Shown: piece by piece, positions 1 to 5,568 of the stretch | Position numbering within the stretch: the first letter of the stretch is position 1 | Layout of the letters: each line of letters starts with the position of its first letter | Assembly: GCA_023260815.1 (NCBI GenBank) | Contig: JALQUE010000243.1 | Span: 1 to 22,229 of the forward strand | Origin: Roseovarius sp. | GTDB lineage: Bacteria > Pseudomonadota > Alphaproteobacteria > Rhodobacterales > Rhodobacteraceae | Direction of reading: 5' to 3' | DNA length: 22,229 nt | The notes under the pieces: model-generated | Seen by the model: the letters and a program-made list of their open reading frames with translations, nothing else | What the model was told of the DNA's origin: nothing | Databases searched by the model: none | Position numbers and translations under genes: made by a program

Positions 1-20
1 AGATCGCGCATATCGGTCAT
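1..20 (-). CDS. 5' end of an unidentified gene (cut by window edge)
   Basis: On the minus strand an ATG at 20 opens a frame reading MTDMRD up to the window edge. An AGGA-containing purine-rich stretch precedes it (minus-strand sequence just above position 20). Only six codons are visible, so the product cannot be named. It would lie downstream of the HPF-like gene in the same direction, separated by the tandem repeat array. Confidence 0.3.
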
Positions 21-89
21 TCGTCCTGTCTTTCCTGAAGGCCAGCCGCCCCGTCAGGCACGCGACCGGCCATGATGTCTCGGCAGCCA

Positions 90-275
90 TCCCGCCGCTT
101 TGGCATAAGACCTATCCGCATCGGCATTAAGACCTATCCGCTTCGGCATAAGATCCCGCCGCTTCGGCACTAAGACCTATCCGCATCGGCATAAGATCCC
201 GCCGCTTCGGCATTAAGACCTATCCGCTTCAGCATAAATTCCCGCCGCATTGGCATCGGACCGCTTTGGTACAAG
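90..275. repeat. Tandem array of 21/22-bp units (minisatellite), 8 full copies plus one partial
   Basis: Units begin at 90, 111, 133, 154, 176, 197, 219 and 240, with a degenerate partial unit at 261-275. The common core is CCGC(T/A)TCGGCAT(T)AAGA. Two unit headers occur, TCCCGCCGC (A) and CCTATCCGC (B), in the order A B B A B A B A. Unit length alternates 21, 22, 21, 22, 21, 22, 21, 21 because of one extra base before AAGA, giving a 43-bp higher-order period. Most units carry a mini-hairpin, CCG-NNN-CGG. The period is not a multiple of three, so the array is not coding. It lies 16 bp downstream of the HPF-like stop codon and upstream of the gene at 1-20. Confidence 0.92.
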
Positions 276-291
276 CCCCGTCCGCGACACC

Positions 292-606
292 TCAGCGTCG
301 CGCCAGCTTACCGAACTCACTCTCCAACAGGGCGCGGATTTTTTTCGAGCCGCCACGCAACGCCGCCGCCACATCGGCATCGTCATGGGTGACCGTCTGG
401 GGTTGCATCCCTTCGGGCCGCGCTTCGATGGTGCAGCGGATATCATCCGCACCGCCCTTCGCGCCATTGGTATCGACAAGATGCACCTCCACCCGCGACA
501 ACCGCTCGGCCAGATGGCCCAGCGCGGATGTCACGATTTCTTCCGCCACATCTTCAAGCCGTTCGTCGCCGCGAATGTTCGAATCCGTGTTGAGCTGAAA
601 GTGCAT
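292..606 (-). CDS. HPF/RaiA-family ribosome-associated protein (short form)
   Basis: The frame encodes 104 aa beginning MHFQLNTDSNIRG. The single-domain size, the beta-strand start, the central RVEVHLVD strand and the C-terminal Lys/Arg-containing helix fit the small hibernation-promoting-factor/RaiA fold, which binds the 30S subunit and silences ribosomes in stationary phase or stress. It lacks the long C-terminal dimerisation domain of long HPF, so it should act like a short form or a divergent paralogue. The ATG at 606 has an AGGAGG about 7-8 bases upstream on the minus strand, which fixes the start. A minisatellite follows directly after its stop. The family call rests on overall pattern and not on a catalytic motif, so ribosome binding is inferred. 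Confidence 0.7.
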   Translation of the reverse strand: MHFQLNTDSNIRGDERLEDVAEEIVTSALGHLAERLSRVEVHLVDTNGAKGGADDIRCTIEARPEGMQPQTVTHDDADVAAALRGGSKKIRALLESEFGKLARR

Positions 607-661
607 CGCTCTCGTGCCTCCTGTTGCTGTGGTTATCCTGGGGCTGATCGCCCACCCAACC

Positions 662-690
662 TATCTGCGTCTCACACCTCTCTGGTTCAA
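662..690 (-). promoter_or_regulatory. Candidate promoter for the HPF-like gene
   Basis: On the minus strand TTGAAC (690-685) is followed after 17 bp by CAGATA (667-662), about 55 bp before the ATG at 606. The -35 is good and the -10 is poor, so this is a weak call. CTTGAA-type -35 boxes are also seen in heat-shock sigma promoters, but nothing here decides that. Confidence 0.28.
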
Positions 691-769
691 GCGCCCTGCG
701 GCGCCATGTCGTGACGACAGCGACTCATCGCCGACCCGCTCATCTGACACGACAAGCGTTGCGATCCGG

Positions 770-1177
770 TTAATCGGGCGCGCGGCCATACTCGGTGTCG
801 CTCACATGCTCCAGCCAGTCGGCCACGTGACCGTCGGCATCGGCCTCCTGAATGGCCAGATGGCACATCATCGTCTCGCTGGTCGCGCCGTGCCAGTGCT
901 CTTCTCCCGGGGGGATCCAGACCGTGTCGCCGGGCCGGATCACCTGAGGCGCGTCGTCGCGCAGCGCCACCAGCCCCACGCCCGATACCACATGCAGCGT
1001 CTGACCAAGGGGATGGGTGTGCCATGCCGTGCGCGCCCCCGGCTCGAACGTCACCCGCAGCGCGCGGACCCGCGCAGGGTCGGGCGCCTCGACGACCAAC
1101 TCCTGCCAGACGCGGCCTGTGAAGTAATCGGGATTGGCCAGATTGTGCGGCTTGTGACCGGCCCGTGTGATCTCCAT
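770..1177 (-). CDS. Cupin-domain protein, (R)-mandelonitrile-lyase-like subfamily
   Basis: The frame encodes 135 aa forming a single cupin barrel with the first motif HTHPLGQT and the second motif IPPGEEHWHGA. His53, His55, Gln59 and His94 form the expected metal-binding set, with Trp95-His96 next to it. The spacing matches, as I recall it, the manganese site of the small bacterial cupin hydroxynitrile lyases such as the Granulicella enzyme. Most family members have unknown natural substrates and often sit near carboxymuconolactone-decarboxylase-like proteins, none of which is seen here. The start at 1177 is supported by GGGAGGAG about 8 bases upstream. The protein is cytosolic with no signal peptide. 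The metal cupin call is firm; lyase activity is only a possibility. Confidence 0.85.
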   Translation of the reverse strand: MEITRAGHKPHNLANPDYFTGRVWQELVVEAPDPARVRALRVTFEPGARTAWHTHPLGQTLHVVSGVGLVALRDDAPQVIRPGDTVWIPPGEEHWHGATSETMMCHLAIQEADADGHVADWLEHVSDTEYGRAPD

Positions 1178-1277
1178 CGTGTCTCTCCTCCCTCTGGGTC
1201 GCTGTCACCCTACGCGCCCGTCCGCCCCCGGCAAGCCCCGATCTGGGGGCCGGGACCGACGATCGCCCCGAATTTGC

Positions 1278-1359
1278 GTACGGGATGGACACAAATTCCA
1301 GCGGGCCGGGTGTATTTCGTCCTGAACCCGCGTAGGTTTGGTACGAACCGGACACAAAT
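1278..1359. repeat. Pair of imperfect direct repeats (GTACG....GGACACAAAT boxes) in the rpmB upstream region
   Basis: GTACGGGATGGACACAAAT (1278-1296) and GTACGAACCGGACACAAAT (1341-1359) match at 15 of 19 positions, including an identical GGACACAAAT, with starts 63 bp apart. The first lies in an inverted repeat AATTTG (1271-1276)/CAAATT (1292-1297). The second overlaps a small hairpin GGTTTG-GTA-CGAACC (1335-1349). The gene-free stretch 1178-1523 holds these boxes, a further direct repeat CCGAATCCCT at 1381-1390 and 1394-1403, and the rpmB promoter. I see no convincing gene in it. Confidence 0.6.
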
Positions 1360-1402
1360 CACGCCTTGGGACACCCCGCACCGAATCCCTGTCCCGAATC
1401 CC

Positions 1403-1431
1403 TTGACGCCCCCCGAGTTTGGCCATAAAGA
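1403..1431 (+). promoter_or_regulatory. Candidate sigma-70 promoter of rpmB
   Basis: TTGACG (1403-1408) is followed after exactly 17 bp by TAAAGA (1426-1431), a strong match to the housekeeping consensus. The predicted transcript start near 1438 leaves a leader of roughly 85 nt before rpmB. Two copies of CCGAATCCCT abut the -35 on its upstream side. Confidence 0.6.
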
Positions 1432-1523
1432 AACTCCGACGAATTCGGGGCGCTGCCGCTGGCGGTGCCCGTTTGTATTGAGCAGGGGCCGACCGCCCCC
1501 TTGACCCAAGACGAGGAAACACC

Positions 1524-1814
1524 ATGTCGCGCCGCTGCGAACTGACCGGAAAAGGCCCCATGTCTGGCTTCAACTCAAGCCACGCAAACAACAAGACCAA
1601 GCGTCGCTACCTGCCGAACCTGCAGGACGTGACCCTGCAGTCCGAAATCCTGAACCGTGGCATCAAGCTCCGGATCAGCACCTCGGCCCTGCGCAGTGTC
1701 GATCACCGCGGTGGTCTGGATGCCTTTCTCGCCAAGGCCAAAGACGATGAACTTTCGTCCAACGCCCTGAAAGTGAAGAAGGAAATCTCCAAGGCGCAAG
1801 CCGCGGCCGCCTGA
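1524..1814 (+). CDS. rpmB: 50S ribosomal protein L28
   Basis: The frame encodes 96 aa starting MSRRCELTGKGPMSGFN, then SHANNKTKRRYLPNLQ, the signature of bacterial L28, which binds 23S rRNA late in assembly of the large subunit. Length is normal for alphaproteobacteria. Only one Cys (residue 5) is present, so it is the zinc-independent form lacking the CxxC pairs. The ATG at 1524 follows GAGGAAACACC. The gene is alone, not next to rpmG, and is bounded by its own candidate promoter at 1403 and a strong terminator at 1842, so it looks monocistronic. Confidence 0.97.
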   Translation: MSRRCELTGKGPMSGFNSSHANNKTKRRYLPNLQDVTLQSEILNRGIKLRISTSALRSVDHRGGLDAFLAKAKDDELSSNALKVKKEISKAQAAAA

Positions 1815-1841
1815 TACCGGCGCCCTTCACACCGAAATTCG

Positions 1842-1875
1842 CGGCCCTGCTTTTTCAGCGGGGCCGTTTCTTTTT
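1842..1875 (+). terminator. Rho-independent terminator of rpmB
   Basis: A ten-pair stem (CGGCCCTGCT, 1842-1851, with AGCGGGGCCG, 1857-1866, including one G-T pair) closes a five-base loop and is followed by TTTCTTTTT. This is the clearest intrinsic terminator in the window. Confidence 0.9.
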
Positions 1876-1880
1876 GTCGC

Positions 1881-1910
1881 TTTCACCCCGGCTTGCAGTG
1901 GGCCTATAGT
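1881..1910 (+). promoter_or_regulatory. Candidate promoter with very short leader before the DUF2946-like gene
   Basis: TTTCAC (1881-1886), an 18-bp spacer and TATAGT (1905-1910) lie just after the rpmB terminator. The expected start point near 1917 is only about four bases before the ATG at 1921, and no convincing Shine-Dalgarno sequence fits between them, so the message may be almost leaderless. Confidence 0.45.
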
Positions 1911-1920
1911 GCGGCGACAC

Positions 1921-2268
1921 ATGAAACCGATCCGCACATATCTCGCCCTCGCACTGGCCTTTGTCCTGACCCTCACGGCGCAGGGCATGGCCCTCTCGCG
2001 GACAGCGCCCGATCCCACAGGTCGGATGGTGCTGTGTACCGGCACCGGACCCGTCACGGTTCTGATCGATTCTCAAGGGCAACCCACGGGCGCGATGCAT
2101 ATCTGCCCAGACTGCGCCCTGTCGCTTTTTCAGATCGCCACCGGCGACACCGTAGACCTGCTACGCCCGACCTCGTGGAAACCTGCCCAAAGCATTGATT
2201 TTATTGTAGAAAAATCTGATCTGGCACGCCTGCCTGCGCGCGCGCGCGGCCCGCCTGTACGATCCTGA
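1921..2268 (+). CDS. DUF2946-like exported protein, probable copper-linked
   Basis: From the ATG at 1921 the frame encodes 115 aa; an in-frame GTG at 1909 would add four residues. A lipophilic signal peptide (about residues 1-23, ending near TAQGMA) is followed by MVLCTGTGPVTV, a GQPTGAMHICPDCAL segment and a C-terminal ARGPP. The CPDC motif and the ARGPP ending fit, from memory, DUF2946-type proteins found beside periplasmic copper chaperones. Three Cys in the mature part (one in VLCTG, two in CPDC) could bind copper or form a disulfide. It lies 41 bp upstream of the PCu(A)C gene on the same strand and is probably co-transcribed. Function is unproven; copper handling is inferred from the neighbour. 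Confidence 0.7.
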   Translation: MKPIRTYLALALAFVLTLTAQGMALSRTAPDPTGRMVLCTGTGPVTVLIDSQGQPTGAMHICPDCALSLFQIATGDTVDLLRPTSWKPAQSIDFIVEKSDLARLPARARGPPVRS

Positions 2269-2309
2269 TTCCTTCATTTTCCAAATCAACGCACGATCAG
2301 GAGACTCGC

Positions 2310-2789
2310 ATGTCTTTCAAAACCACCGTTCTCGCGGCCCTTGCCGCAACCGCCCTCGCCCTGCCCGCCGTCGCGCAGGACATCATGATCAACGACGCCT
2401 ACGCGCGCTCCTCCGCCGCCATGGCCACCTCGGGCGCCGCCTTCATGGCGATCATGAACCACAGCAGCGCCGACGACCGCCTGATTGGCGTGACCTCTCC
2501 GGCGGCTCAACAGGTCGAGTTGCATACGCACACGCAGGATGCCCAGGGCGTGATGCGGATGATCCATGTCACCGAAGGATTTCCCGTCGCGGCAGGCGAA
2601 ACGCTCATGCTGGCGCGCGGCGGCAACCATGTGATGTTCATGGGCCTCACCGAACCGTTTGAACAGGGCGACATGATCCCGCTCACCCTGACATTCGAAC
2701 AGGCGGGCGATATCGAGATCGAAGTTCCCGTCGACCTGGAACGCAAGCCCGCGCACGGGATGGGTCATCAGCACGGCAAGTCCGAGTAA
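2310..2789 (+). CDS. Periplasmic copper chaperone PCu(A)C
   Basis: The frame encodes 159 aa. A signal peptide ends near AVA-QD (residue 22). The cupredoxin-like domain carries His72/His74, Met82/Met84 and His107-x-Met109, the Met/His set that binds Cu(I) in PCu(A)C proteins. A C-terminal extension HGMGHQHGKSE adds further His/Met residues that could hold Cu(II). The family delivers copper to the CuA/CuB sites of cytochrome c oxidase in the periplasm. CAGGAG lies 7 bases before the ATG at 2310. It follows the DUF2946-like gene and ends at a symmetric hairpin. No sco gene is visible nearby. Confidence 0.93.
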   Translation: MSFKTTVLAALAATALALPAVAQDIMINDAYARSSAAMATSGAAFMAIMNHSSADDRLIGVTSPAAQQVELHTHTQDAQGVMRMIHVTEGFPVAAGETLMLARGGNHVMFMGLTEPFEQGDMIPLTLTFEQAGDIEIEVPVDLERKPAHGMGHQHGKSE

Positions 2790-2805
2790 CCATTTGAAGA
2801 ACATG

Positions 2806-2835
2806 GGAAAGGCCGCGCCATCCAGCGGCCTTTCC
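2806..2835. terminator. Symmetric hairpin between convergent genes
   Basis: A perfect 11-bp inverted repeat (GGAAAGGCCGC at 2806-2816 and GCGGCCTTTCC at 2825-2835) with an 8-base loop sits between the convergent stops of the PCu(A)C gene and the sirtuin. There is no T-run on either side, so termination is likely but not of the textbook type. Confidence 0.6.
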
Positions 2836-2842
2836 GCGCCTG

Positions 2843-3535
2843 TCAGCGGCGCAGCACCTCGTCCACCCATGCCGGCACGATCACCGAGGCCAGGCCCTGC
2901 CGCATGTCGGTAAAGTCGTGGACATTGACCGATGCTTCCAGGTTCAATTCGATCGTATGCGCTCCGGCCCGCCCGGCATGCTGACCGAAGGCCGCCGCCG
3001 GATAGACCTGCCCAGATGTGCCGATCGCAACGAAAATGTCGGCCTCTTCCAGATGCGTCCAGATCTCGTCCATGTGATAGGGCATCTCGCCGAACCACAC
3101 GACATCCGGCCGTGTCGCGGGCGTCGTGCACTTCGGACAGCAATCCTGCGGCGACATCTCCATCGGTGCGGGCCAGCGATGATCGCAAGCGCCGCACAAG
3201 GCGCCTGCCAATGTGCCATGCATGTGCAGAACGTTCCGGCTGCCCGCTGCTTCGTGCAGACCATCCACGTTTTGCGTGACAATCAACACCTCGCCGGCAC
3301 ACGCGGCTTCCAGCCGCGCCAAGGCATGATGCGCTGCATTCGGTGCGGCCTGCGCGGCCTGCACCCGACGCGCGTTGTAGAAGCGATGAACCAGCGACGG
3401 ATCGCGCGCGAAGCCTTCGGGCGTGGCCACATCCTCGATCCTGTGCTGCGCCCAAAGACCGCCCTCATCGCGGAAGGTGCCAAGCCCGCTTTCGGCGGAA
3501 ATACCCGCGCCAGTCAAAAGAACGATCTTTTCCAT
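2843..3535 (-). CDS. cobB: NAD-dependent protein deacylase, sirtuin (CobB type)
   Basis: The frame encodes 230 aa from the ATG at 3535, which has AAGGAG five bases upstream; an in-frame extension to 3616 would overlap the divergent gene and is rejected. Motifs in order: GAGISAESG (9-17), FRD (21-23), TQNVDGLH (87-94), catalytic His106 in HMHG, a zinc module with Cys114/Cys117 and Cys133/Cys136, then WFGE (147-150) and a GTS loop. Tyr53 and Arg56 in FYNARR match the Tyr-x-x-Arg pair of class III sirtuins that remove succinyl and malonyl groups, so broad deacylase activity is likely. It is cytosolic. It is divergent from the phosphatase gene with 43 bp between start codons, so its promoter must be in that gap or inside the neighbour. 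Confidence 0.95.
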   Translation of the reverse strand: MEKIVLLTGAGISAESGLGTFRDEGGLWAQHRIEDVATPEGFARDPSLVHRFYNARRVQAAQAAPNAAHHALARLEAACAGEVLIVTQNVDGLHEAAGSRNVLHMHGTLAGALCGACDHRWPAPMEMSPQDCCPKCTTPATRPDVVWFGEMPYHMDEIWTHLEEADIFVAIGTSGQVYPAAAFGQHAGRAGAHTIELNLEASVNVHDFTDMRQGLASVIVPAWVDEVLRR

Positions 3536-3578
3536 GCCATCTCCTTGCCCTATCCCTTCATGCCCAAAGGAGCCCCAT

Positions 3579-4016
3579 ATGACCACCCGCATCCTGTTTG
3601 TCTGCCTTGGAAACATCTGCCGGTCCCCCGCGGCGGAGGGCGTGCTGCGCAGTCTGGCTCCGGGACTTGAGATCGACAGCGCGGGGACCGGCGACTGGCA
3701 CGTGGGCGCGCCGCCCTATGGCCCGATGCAGGCCGCAGCCCTGGCGCGCGGACATGATCTGTCGGAACTGCGCGCGCGGCAGTTTCAGGCACAGGATTTC
3801 AAGGCTTTCGACCTGATCGTGGCGATGGATGCCGACAATCTGCGCACCATCGAGGCCATGCGGCCAGCAGGCAACGTGACACCTGTGCATCTGTTCCTGC
3901 GCTATGCGCCACAGGCCGGTGTCGATCATGTGCCAGACCCTTACTATACAAGAGATTTCGACGGGGCCCTGGATTTGATCGAAGAGGCCGCAGCAGGGCT
4001 TCACAAAGCCCTGTGA
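3579..4016 (+). CDS. Low-molecular-weight protein-tyrosine phosphatase
   Basis: The frame encodes 145 aa. The P-loop CLGNICRSP contains nucleophile Cys9 and Arg15 (CX5R), Cys14 lies beside Arg15, and the general acid is Asp120 in DPYY near the C-terminus. This is the complete LMW-PTP catalytic set. The ATG at 3579 follows AAAGGAG with 7-base spacing; an upstream in-frame start would run into the sirtuin gene. In Rhodobacterales a LMW-PTP is often found beside the biosynthetic hisD with a UPF0262 gene and infA. Here a hisD-like gene follows, but without UPF0262 or infA and across a hairpin element, so this is probably another copy. Physiological substrate unknown. Confidence 0.93.
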   Translation: MTTRILFVCLGNICRSPAAEGVLRSLAPGLEIDSAGTGDWHVGAPPYGPMQAAALARGHDLSELRARQFQAQDFKAFDLIVAMDADNLRTIEAMRPAGNVTPVHLFLRYAPQAGVDHVPDPYYTRDFDGALDLIEEAAAGLHKAL

Positions 4017-4019
4017 CAA

Positions 4020-4093
4020 GGGGGCTCTGCCCCCGACATTGAAATCCCGAGGGATTTCAATGCCTCCCCCGGGATATTTTCGGCCAGAAGAAG
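4020..4093 (+). repeat. Rhodobacterales-type intergenic double-hairpin element, likely terminator
   Basis: Hairpin 1 is GGGGGC-TCT-GCCCCC (4020-4034), starting three bases after the phosphatase stop. Hairpin 2 is a perfect 12-bp inverted repeat, CATTGAAATCCC (4037-4048) and GGGATTTCAATG (4051-4062), with a two-base centre. A conserved-looking tail follows: CTCCCCCGGGATATTTT (4064-4080), then CGGCCAGAAGAAG. From memory, this order of GC hairpin, CCCGGGATATTTT and CAGAAGAAG recurs at gene ends in Rhodobacteraceae genomes. Only one copy is in the window, so the repeat status is recalled and not shown here. Confidence 0.65.
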
Positions 4094-4220
4094 CCAGGCC
4101 GTGTTTCGGGATTGCCGAAGGTGAATTTCGGCCACTGGAAAAACCACCCCACGCGGGCGGCAAACCCCTTGCTCGACGGCCGGCTTAGCCTTCATGCAAA
4201 AGGCGACAAGGAGAGTGTTC

Positions 4221-5528
4221 ATGCCCCTCAACCATATCAAATCCGCTCCGGGTCAGCCGCCACAGGCCGCCGCGGATATCGTCGATACCGTTCAGATCAT
4301 GCTGGCCCGCCTGCGGGCGGGGGGCGCGCAGGTCGCGCTGGAATATGCCCGCACACTGGATGGGTGGGAGGGTGACATCGCTGTCTCATCGGCCGCGATC
4401 GCAGAGGCGACGGCACAGGTGCCGCAGGACCTGAAGGATGACATCGCATGGGCGCATGACAATATCAGCCGCTTTGCCGCGGCACAGCGCGCCACTGCAC
4501 AGGACATGCAGATCGAGCTGCGTCCCGGTCTGATCGCGGGGCAACGGCAGATCCCGCTGTCGGCGGCGGGTTGCTATGTCCCCGGCGGGCGCTACACGCA
4601 TATTGCCAGCGCGCTCATGTCCATCGCCACGGCGCGCGAAGCAGGAGTGACCGATATCACCGCCTGCTCGCCGCCCAACGGCGCAGGGGGAATTCCCGCT
4701 CCGATGCTCTACGCGATGCATTTGGCAGGGGCCACGCGCATCCTGTGCATCGGCGGCGTGCAAGGCGTGGCTGCAATGGCTTTCGGGCTGTTCGGCGCGC
4801 CGCCCGCAGATATTCTGGTGGGGCCGGGCAACGCTTATGTCGCCGAAGCAAAGCGGCAATTGTTCGGCCCGATCGGGATCGACATGGTCGCCGGTCCCAC
4901 CGACAGCCTTGTTTTGGCAGATGACAGCGCCGATCCCGAGACCGTAGCGGTCGATTTGATCGGGCAGGCGGAACATGGCGCGACCAGCCCGGTCTGGCTG
5001 GCGACGACATCGCCTGCGCTGGCGGAGGAGGTTCTTACCCGTATTCCCACGGTGATCGCCGCCCTGCCAGAGCCAAACCGCAGCGCCGCCGAGGCCGCAT
5101 GGCGCGATCTGGGTGAGATCGTTCTGTGCGACGACCGCGAGGAGATGGCGCGTTTCGCCGATGACAGGGCGGCCGAGCACCTGCATGTTCAGGCCCGCGA
5201 TCTGCCGTGGTGGCGCGAAAGATTGCGGGCCTATGGCTCGCTGTTTCTTGGTGCCGAAACCACGGTGGCGTTCGGCGACAAGGCGGCGGGACCGAACCAT
5301 GTTCTGCCGACCTCGGGGGCGGCGCGCTATACCGGTGGGCTGTCTGTGCACAAGTTTCTCAAGACCGTGACCTGGCAAGAGGTGGAGGCGCGCGCGCTTC
5401 CAGACCTTGCCCGCGTCAGCGCACGCATCAGCCGAGAGGAACGGATGGAAGGCCACGCCAGATCCGCCGATATTCGGCTGGACAAGCTGGCTGCAGACCG
5501 CAAGATACAGGCCCGGGCCGGGGGCTGA
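4221..5528 (+). CDS. Histidinol dehydrogenase family protein (probable paralogue)
   Basis: The frame encodes 435 aa, against 434 for E. coli HisD. The ATG at 4221 follows AAGGAG by 8 bases. The metal set is present: Gln249 and His252 (QAEHG), Asp353 and His412 (corresponding to Gln259, His262, Asp360 and His419 of E. coli HisD), with the catalytic Glu319-His320 (AEHL) and His360 in GPNHVLPT. Biosynthetic HisD oxidises L-histidinol to histidine in two NAD-dependent steps. The substrate-contacting Ser of GPSE (E. coli Ser237) is Thr227 in GPTD here. The gene is outside any his operon and is followed 40 bp later by an amino-acid racemase. Family members with other substrates exist, such as the sulfopropanediol dehydrogenase HpsN. 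A catabolic alcohol dehydrogenase is therefore a serious alternative to histidine synthesis. Confidence 0.88.
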   Translation: MPLNHIKSAPGQPPQAAADIVDTVQIMLARLRAGGAQVALEYARTLDGWEGDIAVSSAAIAEATAQVPQDLKDDIAWAHDNISRFAAAQRATAQDMQIELRPGLIAGQRQIPLSAAGCYVPGGRYTHIASALMSIATAREAGVTDITACSPPNGAGGIPAPMLYAMHLAGATRILCIGGVQGVAAMAFGLFGAPPADILVGPGNAYVAEAKRQLFGPIGIDMVAGPTDSLVLADDSADPETVAVDLIGQAEHGATSPVWLATTSPALAEEVLTRIPTVIAALPEPNRSAAEAAWRDLGEIVLCDDREEMARFADDRAAEHLHVQARDLPWWRERLRAYGSLFLGAETTVAFGDKAAGPNHVLPTSGAARYTGGLSVHKFLKTVTWQEVEARALPDLARVSARISREERMEGHARSADIRLDKLAADRKIQARAGG

Positions 5529-5568
5529 GAGCCGCCGGTCGCACAGCGCCAAGAAGGATTGTCGGATC

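Noticed and set aside
90..275. CRISPR array
   Set aside because: Units are contiguous 21/22-mers with no unique spacers, and no cas gene is near.
614..1504. Long plus-strand reading frame over the cupin gene and the rpmB upstream region
   Set aside because: It has no family features, is rich in Arg/Pro as expected of an antisense frame in GC-rich DNA, and runs opposite to a well-supported cupin gene and then through noncoding repeats.
2286..3455. 389-aa minus-strand frame across the PCu(A)C gene and the sirtuin
   Set aside because: It lies antisense to PCu(A)C and in another frame of the sirtuin, both of which have intact motifs.
4221..5528. Evidence of a histidine biosynthesis operon
   Set aside because: No other his gene is present; neighbours are a phosphatase and a racemase.
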